A DNA stretch of 64,000 nt from Synechococcus sp. AG-679-C18 (GTDB taxonomy: Bacteria; Cyanobacteriota; Cyanobacteriia; PCC-6307; Cyanobiaceae), in contig QCUL01000009.1 in assembly GCA_003210755.1 (NCBI GenBank), positions 1 to 64,000 of the forward strand. The letters run 5' to 3'. How positions within the stretch are numbered: the first letter of the stretch is position 1; each line of letters begins with the position of its first letter. Of the stretch, positions 1-7,741 are shown piece by piece. A model generated the notes under the pieces. The model had not been told where the DNA came from and ran no database searches. It worked only from the letters and a program-made list of their open reading frames with translations. The position numbers and the translations under genes were made by a program.

Positions 1-171
1 TAACAATCTTGTTGCCTAGTTCGGGGCTTAGATGGCTCAGCTGAAACCCGTTGTATCGGAATGCATCTTCTGGCTTTCTTTCGATTTGCTGCATCGTTTC
101 GTGGCAGAGCTTTGACAAGGCCACCAGAGATTGGCTTTGCAGTCCAGAATGGGTTTTGATTTCGGGCTTTG

Positions 172-708
172 ATGGCCGCTGATCTGCTCGAACAACCTGT
201 CCTTGGTTCTCGCCGGCTTTCGAACATCCTCGTGGCCTTGATGGTGACCATTGGCGGTATTGGTTTTCTTTTCGCTTCTCTCTCCAGTTACCTGGGCCGG
301 GATCTTCTTCCCCTAGGTCATCCTGCTGGCCTGGTGTTTGTTCCTCAAGGGTTGGTGATGGGGCTCTACAGCCTTGCTGCTGCACTTCTGGCTACCTATC
401 TCTGGGCCGTGATCGCCATCAATGTTGGCTCTGGTAGCAATCGTTTTGACCGTTCTGCTGGTGTGGTGACGATCTCAAGGCGTGGATTTCGTCAGCCCAT
501 CAGTGTGGAGATCCCCTTGAAGGACGTACAGGCGGTAAAAGTTGAGGTGAGAGATGGCTTCAATACGCGTCGACGTGTTTCGCTTCGCGTTCGGGGTCGA
601 AGAGATATGCCGCTCACGCGTGTTGGAGAACCTTTACCTCTCGCTCAGTTGGAACAGGATGGAGCGGAGCTTGCTCGCTTTTTAGGTGTGAATCTCGAAG
701 GACTTTGA
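172..708 (+). CDS. ycf4: Photosystem I assembly protein Ycf4
   Basis: Thylakoid membrane protein that helps assemble photosystem I. The 178-residue product matches the usual Ycf4 length (about 180). It has two N-terminal hydrophobic segments (roughly residues 20-45 and 60-85) followed by a soluble basic domain rich in Arg/Val. A TTG lies directly before the ATG at 172; I take the ATG because the protein then begins at the typical Ycf4 position. The next gene starts 6 bases after the stop, so the two are probably cotranscribed. Family recognition is from overall sequence; function is from the family. Confidence 0.93.
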   Translation: MAADLLEQPVLGSRRLSNILVALMVTIGGIGFLFASLSSYLGRDLLPLGHPAGLVFVPQGLVMGLYSLAAALLATYLWAVIAINVGSGSNRFDRSAGVVTISRRGFRQPISVEIPLKDVQAVKVEVRDGFNTRRRVSLRVRGRRDMPLTRVGEPLPLAQLEQDGAELARFLGVNLEGL

Positions 709-714
709 ATTCTT

Positions 715-1407
715 ATGCAGCGCTCAATTGTGCGAACGCTTGCTTGTCTTGTGTTCTGTTTGCCTCTTCTCGTTGGATGTTCTCCATCGAATACGGCTTC
801 TGTTGTTCCTAGTGGTTGTGGACAAGCCAGTAGTCCATGCCTTCAAGGCAAGGCCAGTGTTGAACTGACCACTACTCGGGGAGTGGTCACCCTTGAACTG
901 GATGGGGATGCGGCACCTGTGACAGCAGGCAACTTTGCTGATCTCGTCAAGCGTGGTGTTTATGACGGCACCGTATTTCACAGGGTGATTCGTGAGCCAG
1001 TGCCCTTTGTTGTGCAAGGTGGCGATCCTTCATCGAATGATCCCAGTACCTTGAAATCTCAGTATGGAACAGGAAGCTTCATTGATTCAAATAGTGGCCA
1101 GGCTCGATTCATTCCTCTTGAGCTGTCTTACAAAAATGAAGATCAGCCTCGTTACAGCCGAGTAAGTACTAATCCGAGTGATCTTCAGCAGCTCAAGCTC
1201 AGTCATGAGCGCGGTGCCCTAGCCATGGCTCGCTCCCAGTCTCCAGATTCGGCAAGCGCTCAGTTTTATATCGCCCTGCGCCCTCTGCCAGAGCTTGATG
1301 GCCGTTATGCCGTTTTTGGCCGAGTCACTGATGGAATGGAGGTGGTAGATGAGATCCAACAAGACGACAAATTGCTCAAAGCAAAGCTTCTGACACCTGG
1401 TCTTTGA
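715..1407 (+). CDS. Cyclophilin-type peptidyl-prolyl isomerase, lipoprotein
   Basis: Catalyses cis-trans isomerisation of X-Pro bonds. The 230-residue protein begins with a lipoprotein signal: a hydrophobic stretch ending in the lipobox LVGC, with the acylated Cys at residue 22, so it should be membrane-anchored on the periplasmic or lumenal side. The cyclophilin domain follows (about residues 50-225) with the hallmark FHRVI, QGGDP and a C-terminal block containing LDGRYAVFGRV. It lies 6 bases after ycf4, so cotranscription is likely. The anchored location is inferred from the signal sequence. Confidence 0.92.
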   Translation: MQRSIVRTLACLVFCLPLLVGCSPSNTASVVPSGCGQASSPCLQGKASVELTTTRGVVTLELDGDAAPVTAGNFADLVKRGVYDGTVFHRVIREPVPFVVQGGDPSSNDPSTLKSQYGTGSFIDSNSGQARFIPLELSYKNEDQPRYSRVSTNPSDLQQLKLSHERGALAMARSQSPDSASAQFYIALRPLPELDGRYAVFGRVTDGMEVVDEIQQDDKLLKAKLLTPGL

Positions 1408-1417
1408 TAGTCAGCCA

Positions 1418-1948
1418 TTAAGCGGGTACACGCCCACCACTAATCGCAGCTTTCAGAAATTCAGTATTCACTCCCGAGGCCCGCTCCAGAGCGACTTTTC
1501 CGGTGCGAGCGATCTCCAAGATTCCATAGGGAGCCATCAGACTTTCGAGGGCAACCAATTTGCCTGGATCTCCAACAACTTCAAGAGTCAGAGCGTTGTC
1601 AGCCACATCCACCACCTTGGCGCGGAATACCTGAACTAATTCAAGGATGGCGCTGCGTTGTTCTGATGGTGCGGAAACCTTCATCAGCATCAGTTCTCGT
1701 TCCACTGCAGGTAGTTGGGAGAGATCAAGCACCTGAAGCACATTCACCAACTTGTCGAGCTGCTTGCTCATCTGCTGGAGAGTGTGTTCGTCGCCTTCCA
1801 CCACCATGGTGAGACGAGAATGGCCGTTGGTTTCAGCGGGACCTACGGCAAGACTGTCGATATTGAAGCCACGTCTGGCGAAGAGACCAGCGATGCGGCT
1901 TAGAGCGCCGGATTCGTCCTCCACCAGGACGGACAGGGTGTGCTTCAT
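1418..1948 (-). CDS. ilvN: Acetolactate synthase small (regulatory) subunit
   Basis: Regulatory subunit of acetohydroxyacid synthase, the first common step of branched-chain amino-acid synthesis; it stimulates the catalytic subunit and confers feedback inhibition by valine. The N-terminus (about residues 3-75) is an ACT domain with the family signature [19 protein letters not shown], followed by the C-terminal IlvH-type domain. The 176-residue length is normal. Its ATG overlaps the stop of the upstream hydrolase in an ATGA arrangement (1945-1948), so translation is probably coupled. The catalytic subunit gene is not in the window. Confidence 0.95.
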   Translation of the reverse strand: MKHTLSVLVEDESGALSRIAGLFARRGFNIDSLAVGPAETNGHSRLTMVVEGDEHTLQQMSKQLDKLVNVLQVLDLSQLPAVERELMLMKVSAPSEQRSAILELVQVFRAKVVDVADNALTLEVVGDPGKLVALESLMAPYGILEIARTGKVALERASGVNTEFLKAAISGGRVPA

Positions 1949-2925
1949 GCCCGTTGCTGTGTTTCCAGCGCGCTTGTTCTTCCCAAATTAAGGTCCAGCC
2001 AGCGCAAAAGCTCTTGATGGAACAGTTCAGGGGTTTCATCATGAGGGCAATGACCACTGCCTTCGAGAACTTTCAGCATCAGCCACGGGTGCTGCTGCTG
2101 CAGTTTCTCGCCAATTAATAAAGGTACGAATCGATCCTGACGTCCCCAAAGGAGTAACAAAGGGATTCCACGATTCTCCTGGCTTAACCGTTCAAGCAAG
2201 GCTGGTGCGGTGGCTCCGCGTGGACGTAAGGCCATACCTACGCTCATGGCCCTGAGGCTGCGAGCAGCCGTGCGGCGACGGGCTGGCTTTGCAATCAGTT
2301 GAAGTAATTCCTTGTCGTTCCCAATGGAGCGTGAATAAGCCCCCTGGAGGCCAATACGCAGCAAAGCGGTACGGCTAATGAAAGGAACGAGAAGTTCTAG
2401 AGGAAGGAGGCGGCAGAGCAATTCCACTATTGGGGGTCGCAGTCGGCGCAATAAGCGGGACTGTCGTCTCGGTACCGGCTGCATTAGAGCTGGATCTGGT
2501 AACGGTGCTGCAACGACGGCGGCAACCAAATCAGGATGAAAAACTGCTGTTGTAAGCGCGCTGAGGCCCCCCAAAGAATTGCCAACCAAAACAGCGGGCT
2601 TCTGAACTATCTGCTCTAGAAAAGCTGCCAACTGACGAGCCCATAGGCGATTGTCCAAGCGGAATTTTGAATGAAGGCCTGGCTGTTCAGAGCGGCCGAA
2701 GCCAATCAGATCAAGGCCATACACCCGATAGCCAGCTCTTACTAAGGGACCTGCGTTGTGGCGCCAGTGGCTGCTGCTTGCACCGAATCCATGCAGGAGC
2801 ACCATCGCTGGTGATTGAGAGTCTCCAAGCACTCGCCAGTGGCAGCGGTAGTTCTTCCAAATCCATTCAGCGCTTTCGCCCCAATCGGCACCGTTGGAGT
2901 CAGGCTGGAGAGCGGTTGCGAGCAC
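1945..2925 (-). CDS. Alpha/beta-fold hydrolase
   Basis: A 326-residue hydrolase of unknown substrate. The fold is shown by the oxyanion-hole motif [10 protein letters not shown], the nucleophile elbow GNSLGG, an acid-region block ([12 protein letters not shown]) and the catalytic His in GSGHCPHDE. The start is a GTG at 2925; the conserved N-terminal [10 protein letters not shown] block means it cannot start much later. Its first 32 bases overlap head-to-head with trm1 on the other strand. It is coupled to ilvN by an ATGA overlap. Related proteins are common in cyanobacteria and plastids, but I cannot assign a substrate. Confidence 0.88.
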   Translation of the reverse strand: MLATALQPDSNGADWGESAEWIWKNYRCHWRVLGDSQSPAMVLLHGFGASSSHWRHNAGPLVRAGYRVYGLDLIGFGRSEQPGLHSKFRLDNRLWARQLAAFLEQIVQKPAVLVGNSLGGLSALTTAVFHPDLVAAVVAAPLPDPALMQPVPRRQSRLLRRLRPPIVELLCRLLPLELLVPFISRTALLRIGLQGAYSRSIGNDKELLQLIAKPARRRTAARSLRAMSVGMALRPRGATAPALLERLSQENRGIPLLLLWGRQDRFVPLLIGEKLQQQHPWLMLKVLEGSGHCPHDETPELFHQELLRWLDLNLGRTSALETQQRA

Positions 2926-4147
2926 ACACCTGAACGAGTTGGACCCTCACTATCGCGAAGGAATGGCGTCTTTGCGGCTCGGGGGTGGATTTTTTCGCCC
3001 GGACTCCAGGCCGGCAAGGGATGTCTCAGTGTTGTTAGCAGCCTCAACATTGGAGGGTGCTTCAAAGGGTCGTCCGTTGCGTTGGCTTGACCTTATGGCT
3101 GGTTGCGGCATCCGTGCTCTTCGCTGGGGACTTGAGGCGAGGGGAGCATCTGTTCAGCCCGTTGAGCTTTGGGTGAACGACGCCGATCAAGAGCGAGATT
3201 CCCTCTTAGCCGCCAATCTTGAACCGTTGCAAGCGTGTGAAGGGTTAAGGCTGACCCAGAGCCATCAGGCGGCGGAGCGGCTCTTGCGTGAGGCCTTTCT
3301 GGAGCATCGCTTTTTTGATCTGATCGATCTCGATGCTTTTGGGTGTCCGAATGTTTTGCTGCAGTCCACGCTTCAAGCCATGCGTTTTGGAGGTGTCTTG
3401 ATGCTCGCGAGCACTGACGGTCGATCACCGACCGGTCATGACCGTTTCGCGGCTGTGCGACGTTTTGGTGCGGCGGCACGTGCTCATCCATCAAGTTGGG
3501 AGTTAGCTCTGCGCCTGCAATTGGCAGCTGTCGCCCGCGAGGCTTGGTTGCTGGGACGTGGCGTCCAACCATTATTGAGTTACAGCGACGGCCGCACCTT
3601 TCGTGTTGCGGTGCGTTTGCATCAGCGGATCCGTTCGGGTGAGGAGGAGCAGCTGGGATTTCTGGCCCGTTGTGAACGCTGCGGTGATCAGGCTGTGCAA
3701 GCAATGTTGGGCCTTCAGGGCTGGAGACCCTGTGCTTGTACTGATGGCTGTGGACGTTGGGCCGTCAGCGGTCCTCTATGGATTGGTCCGCTGCAGGCTC
3801 CTGACCAGCTAGATGGGCTCTTGAAATTGAGCGACACCTTAAATACGGCGTTGGGTCAGGATCGATTGACGCAGGTTGATGATCCGTCCCTAGCTCCTCG
3901 AAGCCGAAAGATGTTGGAGGGGCTGTTGTCGGATCCTGGTCAGCCAGCATGTTGCTGGTCAACGGCTGAGTTGGCCCGAAGGCTTCAGTTGAAAGGCCCT
4001 CCTGCTGTTGTGGACTTGGTGAGAGCTTTACGAGCTTCTGGCCATCAAGCTTCTGCGAGTGGAGTGATGCCAGGACAGCTGCGTAGCAACGCGCCGCTAG
4101 GCATCGTGTTACGACGATGTGCCGAATTGGGTAGTAAGGATCGTTAA
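2894..4147 (+). CDS. trm1: tRNA (guanine-N2)-dimethyltransferase, Trm1 family
   Basis: Trm1 makes m2G/m2,2G in tRNA using SAM. Features seen: an N-terminal REGMASLRLGGGFFRP block followed by DVSVLL, SAM motif I in LMAGCGIRALRWGL, the catalytic-region IDLDAFGCP, and a zinc-ribbon-like cluster (CERC, then CACTDGC) followed by GPLWIGPL, which is characteristic of Trm1. The 417-residue length fits. The start is TTG at 2894, with a later TTG at 2939 and ATG at 2963 as alternatives; the first keeps most N-terminal sequence but overlaps the divergent hydrolase. The family is mainly archaeal and eukaryotic, with cyanobacteria among the few bacterial carriers. Confidence 0.88.
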   Translation: MESGWRAVASTHLNELDPHYREGMASLRLGGGFFRPDSRPARDVSVLLAASTLEGASKGRPLRWLDLMAGCGIRALRWGLEARGASVQPVELWVNDADQERDSLLAANLEPLQACEGLRLTQSHQAAERLLREAFLEHRFFDLIDLDAFGCPNVLLQSTLQAMRFGGVLMLASTDGRSPTGHDRFAAVRRFGAAARAHPSSWELALRLQLAAVAREAWLLGRGVQPLLSYSDGRTFRVAVRLHQRIRSGEEEQLGFLARCERCGDQAVQAMLGLQGWRPCACTDGCGRWAVSGPLWIGPLQAPDQLDGLLKLSDTLNTALGQDRLTQVDDPSLAPRSRKMLEGLLSDPGQPACCWSTAELARRLQLKGPPAVVDLVRALRASGHQASASGVMPGQLRSNAPLGIVLRRCAELGSKDR

Positions 4148-4174
4148 ATTGATCCCAACGTTGAATCCTGTTTC

Positions 4175-4273
4175 ATGGCATCGGAAATTTTCGGAATTGC
4201 TGTCGTGTTCTGGGTATTGATTCCTGTAGGTCTCGCAGGTGGCGCTTTACTTTTAAAACTTCAAAACGATTGA
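4175..4273 (+). CDS. petM: Cytochrome b6-f complex subunit 7 (PetM)
   Basis: A 32-residue single-span subunit of the cytochrome b6f complex in the thylakoid membrane. The translation begins [17 protein letters not shown] and ends in a hydrophobic stretch plus the short polar tail KLQND, as in cyanobacterial PetM. It lies alone between trm1 and ycf39. Length and sequence both match the family closely. Confidence 0.93.
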   Translation: MASEIFGIAVVFWVLIPVGLAGGALLLKLQND

Positions 4274-4316
4274 TGGGCACGCCAGGCCTTCAGCCCCTTT
4301 AGGCTCATCGCTTGCA

Positions 4317-5291
4317 ATGACTGACCCGATGCAGGTTCTGGTGGTTGGTGGGACAGGAACGCTTGGTCGCCAAATCGCGAAACAAGCGGTTGATGCTGGC
4401 CACAATGTGCGCTGCGTTGTCCGTTCACCCCGAAAAGCGGCTTTTCTTCAGGAGTGGGGCTGTGAGCTCACCCGTGGTGATCTATTGGAGCCGGCCAGCC
4501 TCGATTACGCATTAGACGGGGTTGATGCAGTCATCGATGCCGCCACAAGTCGACCGACCGATCCAAACAGCATCTACAAGACAGATTGGGACGGAAAGCT
4601 CAATCTGCTCAATGCTTGCGAGCGAGCGGGAGTGAAGCGATTTGTTTTTCTCTCGTTATTGGGTGCTTCGAAGCATCGCAATGTTCCTTTGATGGACATC
4701 AAGCACTGCACCGAACGGTTGCTTGAAGAGTCAGATTTTGACTACACAATCCTGCAGGGCGCTGCATTCATGCAGGGTGTGATCAGTCAGTTTTCCATTC
4801 CAATCTTGGAGAGCCAGACGGTTTGGGTGAGTGGCAGCCCTACGCCTATCGCGTACATGAACACTCAAGACATGGCTCGTTTTGCTGTTGCTGCGGTTGA
4901 TCATCCTGAGACCGTCCGTTGTTCCTACCCAGTGGTGGGACCAAAAGCTTGGAACACAGGTGAAGTGATTCAGCTGTGTGAACTTGCAAGTTCCAAATCG
5001 GCAAGGGTTTTTCGCGTTCCAGGTGCCCTGTTGAATTTGATGCAGGGGATTTGTTCGTTCTTTGAACCGGCTGTGAACGTGGCAGAGCGTCTCGCGTTTG
5101 CTGAAGTCACCGGTGGTGGTGGATCTCTTGATGCACCAATGGAGGCGAGTTATCGCGCTTTCGGCCTAGACCCTGATGAAACCACGCAAATGGAGGCTTA
5201 CATCCGTGAGTATTACGACACGATCCTTAAGCGACTAAGAGATATGGAGGCCGACCTGGACAAAGACGCCAAGAAAAAACTCCCCTTCTAG
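4317..5291 (+). CDS. ycf39: NmrA-like atypical SDR, Ycf39 / HCF244 homologue
   Basis: Rossmann-fold protein that, in the known family, acts in early photosystem II assembly (D1 insertion, together with Hlips). The nucleotide-binding motif GGTGTLGRQ is at residues 11-19. The protein is 324 residues long with the NmrA-type core and a long charged C-terminal tail (DLDKDAKKKLPF) typical of cyanobacterial Ycf39. The start is the ATG at 4317. It sits between petM and a small conserved gene. The photosystem II role is from family knowledge. Confidence 0.93.
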   Translation: MTDPMQVLVVGGTGTLGRQIAKQAVDAGHNVRCVVRSPRKAAFLQEWGCELTRGDLLEPASLDYALDGVDAVIDAATSRPTDPNSIYKTDWDGKLNLLNACERAGVKRFVFLSLLGASKHRNVPLMDIKHCTERLLEESDFDYTILQGAAFMQGVISQFSIPILESQTVWVSGSPTPIAYMNTQDMARFAVAAVDHPETVRCSYPVVGPKAWNTGEVIQLCELASSKSARVFRVPGALLNLMQGICSFFEPAVNVAERLAFAEVTGGGGSLDAPMEASYRAFGLDPDETTQMEAYIREYYDTILKRLRDMEADLDKDAKKKLPF

Positions 5292-5348
5292 TGCATGGTT
5301 GGTATGTACTAATTACTCGTTAGGATTTGGGTGTCGTTAGTCACCGTT

Positions 5349-5564
5349 ATGTCTGTCGCCCAAGTTAAAAATCTTCAGCGCCGGCTCGATAACCTTGCTC
5401 GAGAAGCTGAAACTGAGCTCAACCGAACTTGTGGCCATGAGCTTTGGCAAAGCGTGGGTTTTGATGCCTTTGATGGCATTGAGGACATGGATCGACGTGC
5501 CAGTGCCAACTACTACTACGGGCAGTGGCAAACCGTCCGCGAGCTTCAGGATGTACTGGGTTAA
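5349..5564 (+). CDS. Small conserved protein of unknown function
   Basis: A 71-residue soluble protein, helical and acidic, with an N-terminal amphipathic stretch (QVKNLQRRLDNLAREAE) and an aromatic YYYGQW motif. I do not recognise a domain. The ATG at 5349 is preferred to an in-frame GTG at 5331 because the shorter form begins just before the helical core; neither has a clear Shine-Dalgarno. It lies between ycf39 and the ArsM-like gene on the same strand. Coding status is supported by composition and its place in a compact core region. Confidence 0.75.
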   Translation: MSVAQVKNLQRRLDNLAREAETELNRTCGHELWQSVGFDAFDGIEDMDRRASANYYYGQWQTVRELQDVLG

Positions 5565-5591
5565 GTCATCCCTGGGCCGAAACTGTTCAGA

Positions 5592-6404
5592 ATGTCGACA
5601 ATTCTGAACTGTCTGCCGATGTCGTCATGTTGCGGTCCTACCCAGCCTTCCATTGATCAGACTCAGGCAGTTGAAGATCGTTACGGCGCTGCTGCAACTG
5701 AACAGGAAGCGTGCCTCTGTACCCCAGTTGCTTTTGATGCATCGTTACTAAGCCCCCTTCCTAAAGAAGTGGTGGAAAGGGATTACGGCTGCGGCGATCC
5801 CACCCGCTGGGTTCAGTCTGGCGATGCTGTTCTAGACCTCGGCAGTGGTAGTGGAAAGAATGCCTTCATTTGTTCACAGGTGGTTGGTGAGAAAGGAAGG
5901 GTGATCGGAGTCGATCGCAATTCATACATGTTGGCCTTGTCTCGTTCTGCGGCACCTGTGGTGGCAGAACGGATTGGTTACGCCAATGTTGGCTTTTTAG
6001 AAGGTGCGATTGAATCGCTAGATGCTCTTGATGCTGAAGGAGAGCCATTGGTCGCTGATTCCAGCATTGATGTGGTATTGAGCAACTGCGTTCTGAACCT
6101 TGTCAATCCATCGGCACGTCAGCGACTTTTGAAAAACATTCGACGCGTGCTGCGACCAGCTGGTCGCGTTGCGATCAGCGACATTGTTTGTAATCGCCCT
6201 GTGCCCATTTCTCTCCAGCAGGACCCCGAGCTTTGGAGTGGTTGTATCAGTGGAGCTTGGCTGGAGGACGCTTTTTTGGAGGACTTCCGAGCGCTAGGGC
6301 TTGAACAGGTTCAATACGCAGAGCGTTCAGAAACGCCTTGGAGAGTTGTAGAGGGGATCGAATTTCGTGCCGTGACGCTCACTGGTGCGTTACCGAACTC
6401 TTAA
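5592..6404 (+). CDS. arsM: Arsenite methyltransferase-like SAM-dependent methyltransferase
   Basis: Probable arsenite S-adenosylmethionine methyltransferase, which methylates As(III). Visible motifs: an N-terminal SSCCGP, the SAM motif DLGSGSGKNAF, and two ArsM landmark cysteines in LSNCVLNL and SGCISGAW. Extra cysteines occur in ACLCTP and DYGCGDP. The 270-residue form starts at ATG 5592; a second ATG at 5619 gives MSSCCGP and is equally plausible. The last 26 bases overlap the end of the convergent rluE-like gene. No ars operon genes are adjacent, so the arsenic substrate is inferred from the cysteine pattern. Confidence 0.82.
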   Translation: MSTILNCLPMSSCCGPTQPSIDQTQAVEDRYGAAATEQEACLCTPVAFDASLLSPLPKEVVERDYGCGDPTRWVQSGDAVLDLGSGSGKNAFICSQVVGEKGRVIGVDRNSYMLALSRSAAPVVAERIGYANVGFLEGAIESLDALDAEGEPLVADSSIDVVLSNCVLNLVNPSARQRLLKNIRRVLRPAGRVAISDIVCNRPVPISLQQDPELWSGCISGAWLEDAFLEDFRALGLEQVQYAERSETPWRVVEGIEFRAVTLTGALPNS

Positions 6405-6996
6405 GCAGTAGTTGCAATCGCTCCTCTTCTACGCCTGTTATGGAACGCCAATGTCCAGGGCTTAGGCCCTTGAGGCTGAGAGGCGCGCCTCCATCCATCA
6501 AGTCGATGGACTGGCGGATGAGCCTCAGAGTGGGAAGCCCTACAGCAGCTGTCATCCGACGGACCTGGCGATTGCGCCCTTCTCTGAGTTGTACAGCGAT
6601 CCAAGAGGTGGGAATCGAACGCCGTTCCCTAATTGGTGGCTCGCGATCGCTGATCGTTTGTTCGTCGTTGTCCGATAGCAATGTTGCTTTCGCTGGCCGC
6701 GTAAGTACCCCTTGAATCATCACTCCACGTTGCAGTTGATCCAGTTGGTTGTTGTTGGCACATCCTTCAACTTGAACCCAGTACTGACGCCAGTGGCCGA
6801 AACGAGGGTCCGTGAGGCGATGTTGTAGCCGCCCATTGTCGGTGAGCAACAACAGACCCTCGCTGTCGGCATCAAGGCGCCCGGCAGGGTAAACATTGGG
6901 AATCTGTATCCAATCGCTTAAACATCCCCAGCGACTCTGAGGTTCTGGCGTGAATTGACTCAGAACCCCAAAGGGTTTGTGCAGCAGAAGGGTCAG
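6379..6996 (-). CDS. rluE: RluE-like rRNA pseudouridine synthase with probable CTG start
   Basis: Pseudouridine synthase of the RsuA/RluE group (RluE modifies 23S rRNA). The catalytic Asp is in AGRLDADSEGL; other family blocks are HKPFGVLSQF, PPIRERRSIPTSW, EGRNRQVRRMTA and GLPTLRLIR. The frame is open to a TGA near 7057 but has no ATG, GTG or TTG upstream of the catalytic motif. A CTG at 6996-6994 overlaps the stop of the upstream gene as CTGA and has GGAG seven bases before it (7007-7004 on the minus strand), giving a 205-residue protein that starts just before HKPFG. Any start at a standard codon would delete the active site. Confidence 0.82.
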   Translation of the reverse strand: MTLLLHKPFGVLSQFTPEPQSRWGCLSDWIQIPNVYPAGRLDADSEGLLLLTDNGRLQHRLTDPRFGHWRQYWVQVEGCANNNQLDQLQRGVMIQGVLTRPAKATLLSDNDEQTISDREPPIRERRSIPTSWIAVQLREGRNRQVRRMTAAVGLPTLRLIRQSIDLMDGGAPLSLKGLSPGHWRSITGVEEERLQLLLKSSVTHQ

Positions 6997-7241
6997 TTGT
7001 GAACTCCAAAGCAGAGTAAGAGTGCATCTCCCCAGCTGGATGCACTGTTGAGATGCTCATCTTGAAGATGCTTCATTTTGTCGGCTTGCATTTTCATGAG
7101 CGTGGCCTGATTAAATTCATGCCCTTTTTCTGAAGCGAGATTCACTACATGAGCTGGTGTGGGTGCCTGGCGAACCTGTTCCCGCAGCTGAGAATCGGAT
7201 TGAACCAGGGATGTGAAAGCAATCAGAGCTGATTCAGACAC
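6993..7241 (-). CDS. Nif11-domain small protein
   Basis: An 82-residue protein with the Nif11-like leader fold: SALIAFTSLVQSDSQLREQV, then a VVNLASEKGHEF block, as in the leader domains of nitrile-hydratase-like peptides. It lacks the Gly-Gly cleavage site and a Cys/Ser/Thr-rich core, and no LanM-type enzyme is nearby, so it is probably not a lanthipeptide precursor. The start is GTG at 7241. It is followed with a one-base-offset overlap by rluE and preceded by a 29-residue ORF 27 bases upstream. Function unknown. Confidence 0.82.
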   Translation of the reverse strand: MSESALIAFTSLVQSDSQLREQVRQAPTPAHVVNLASEKGHEFNQATLMKMQADKMKHLQDEHLNSASSWGDALLLCFGVHN

Positions 7242-7268
7242 GGAAACAATTCAGAACTAACGAACACG

Positions 7269-7358
7269 CTAATTCGCGTTCTGACGGTTACGCCAGAGAT
7301 TTACAGCGCCGATAGAAATAAGCAACAGGCCCAAGTCGAGGGAAAGCGGGGGAAGCAT
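7269..7358 (-). CDS. 29-residue single-span membrane peptide (putative)
   Basis: Short ORF starting MLPPLSLDLGLLLISIGA and ending WRNRQNAN: one hydrophobic segment followed by a basic tail, like a small thylakoid or plasma-membrane subunit. A GTG directly precedes the ATG. It ends 27 bases before the Nif11-domain gene, so the two may share a transcript. I do not recognise the family. Evidence is the open frame, membrane-segment pattern and context only. Confidence 0.5.
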   Translation of the reverse strand: MLPPLSLDLGLLLISIGAVNLWRNRQNAN

Positions 7359-7470
7359 CACGTTGCTGTTAAGAGCAAGTGTGACCCTAAAGAGTGTCTC
7401 GGCGTAATGGTGGAAATCAGTTGAAGGTAGCCTTCTAAACTGGTGTTACCTAAGACGTTGACCTTGACGC

Positions 7471-7740
7471 ATGATTGAGACCTCGGGTGTCATTGAAAAA
7501 GAACAGGGGAACGGGTTTTATCTCGTGACCTTGGAGCAGCCCGCTGGTCACCAGTGCCTGTGCCGTGCCGCAGGCAAGCTCACAAAATTTCGAATCAAGT
7601 TGCTTGCAGGTGACAAAGTCCTTGTTGAAATCAGCCCATATGACCTGACGAGAGGTCGGATTACATACCGGGAACGCAACGCCGGTGCACCCGGTGGACG
7701 TCCAGGTGGCAATCGTCCAGGTGGCCCACGCCGTCGTTAG
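7471..7740 (+). CDS. infA: Translation initiation factor IF-1-like protein
   Basis: OB-fold initiation factor IF-1, which binds the ribosomal A site during initiation. The core (about residues 1-70) has the IF-1 pattern: IETSGVIEKEQGNGFYLVTL, then GKLTKFRIKLLAGDKVLVEI and SPYDLTRGRITYR. The family is normally about 72 residues; here an extra tail of about 18 residues is Gly/Arg/Pro-rich (GGRPGGNRPGGPRRR). The tail may add RNA binding, which is inference. It ends one base from the end of the convergent ntrC. Confidence 0.93.
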   Translation: MIETSGVIEKEQGNGFYLVTLEQPAGHQCLCRAAGKLTKFRIKLLAGDKVLVEISPYDLTRGRITYRERNAGAPGGRPGGNRPGGPRRR

Positions 7741-7741
7741 G

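Noticed and set aside
3093-3704. 203-codon minus-strand frame inside trm1
   Set aside because: Antisense shadow of a well-supported gene; Pro/His/Arg-rich composition typical of a shadow frame.
5302-5316. NtcA-like GTA...TAC word upstream of the 5349 gene
   Set aside because: The spacing is nine bases, not the eight of the NtcA consensus, and flanking bases do not fit; similar words arise by chance.
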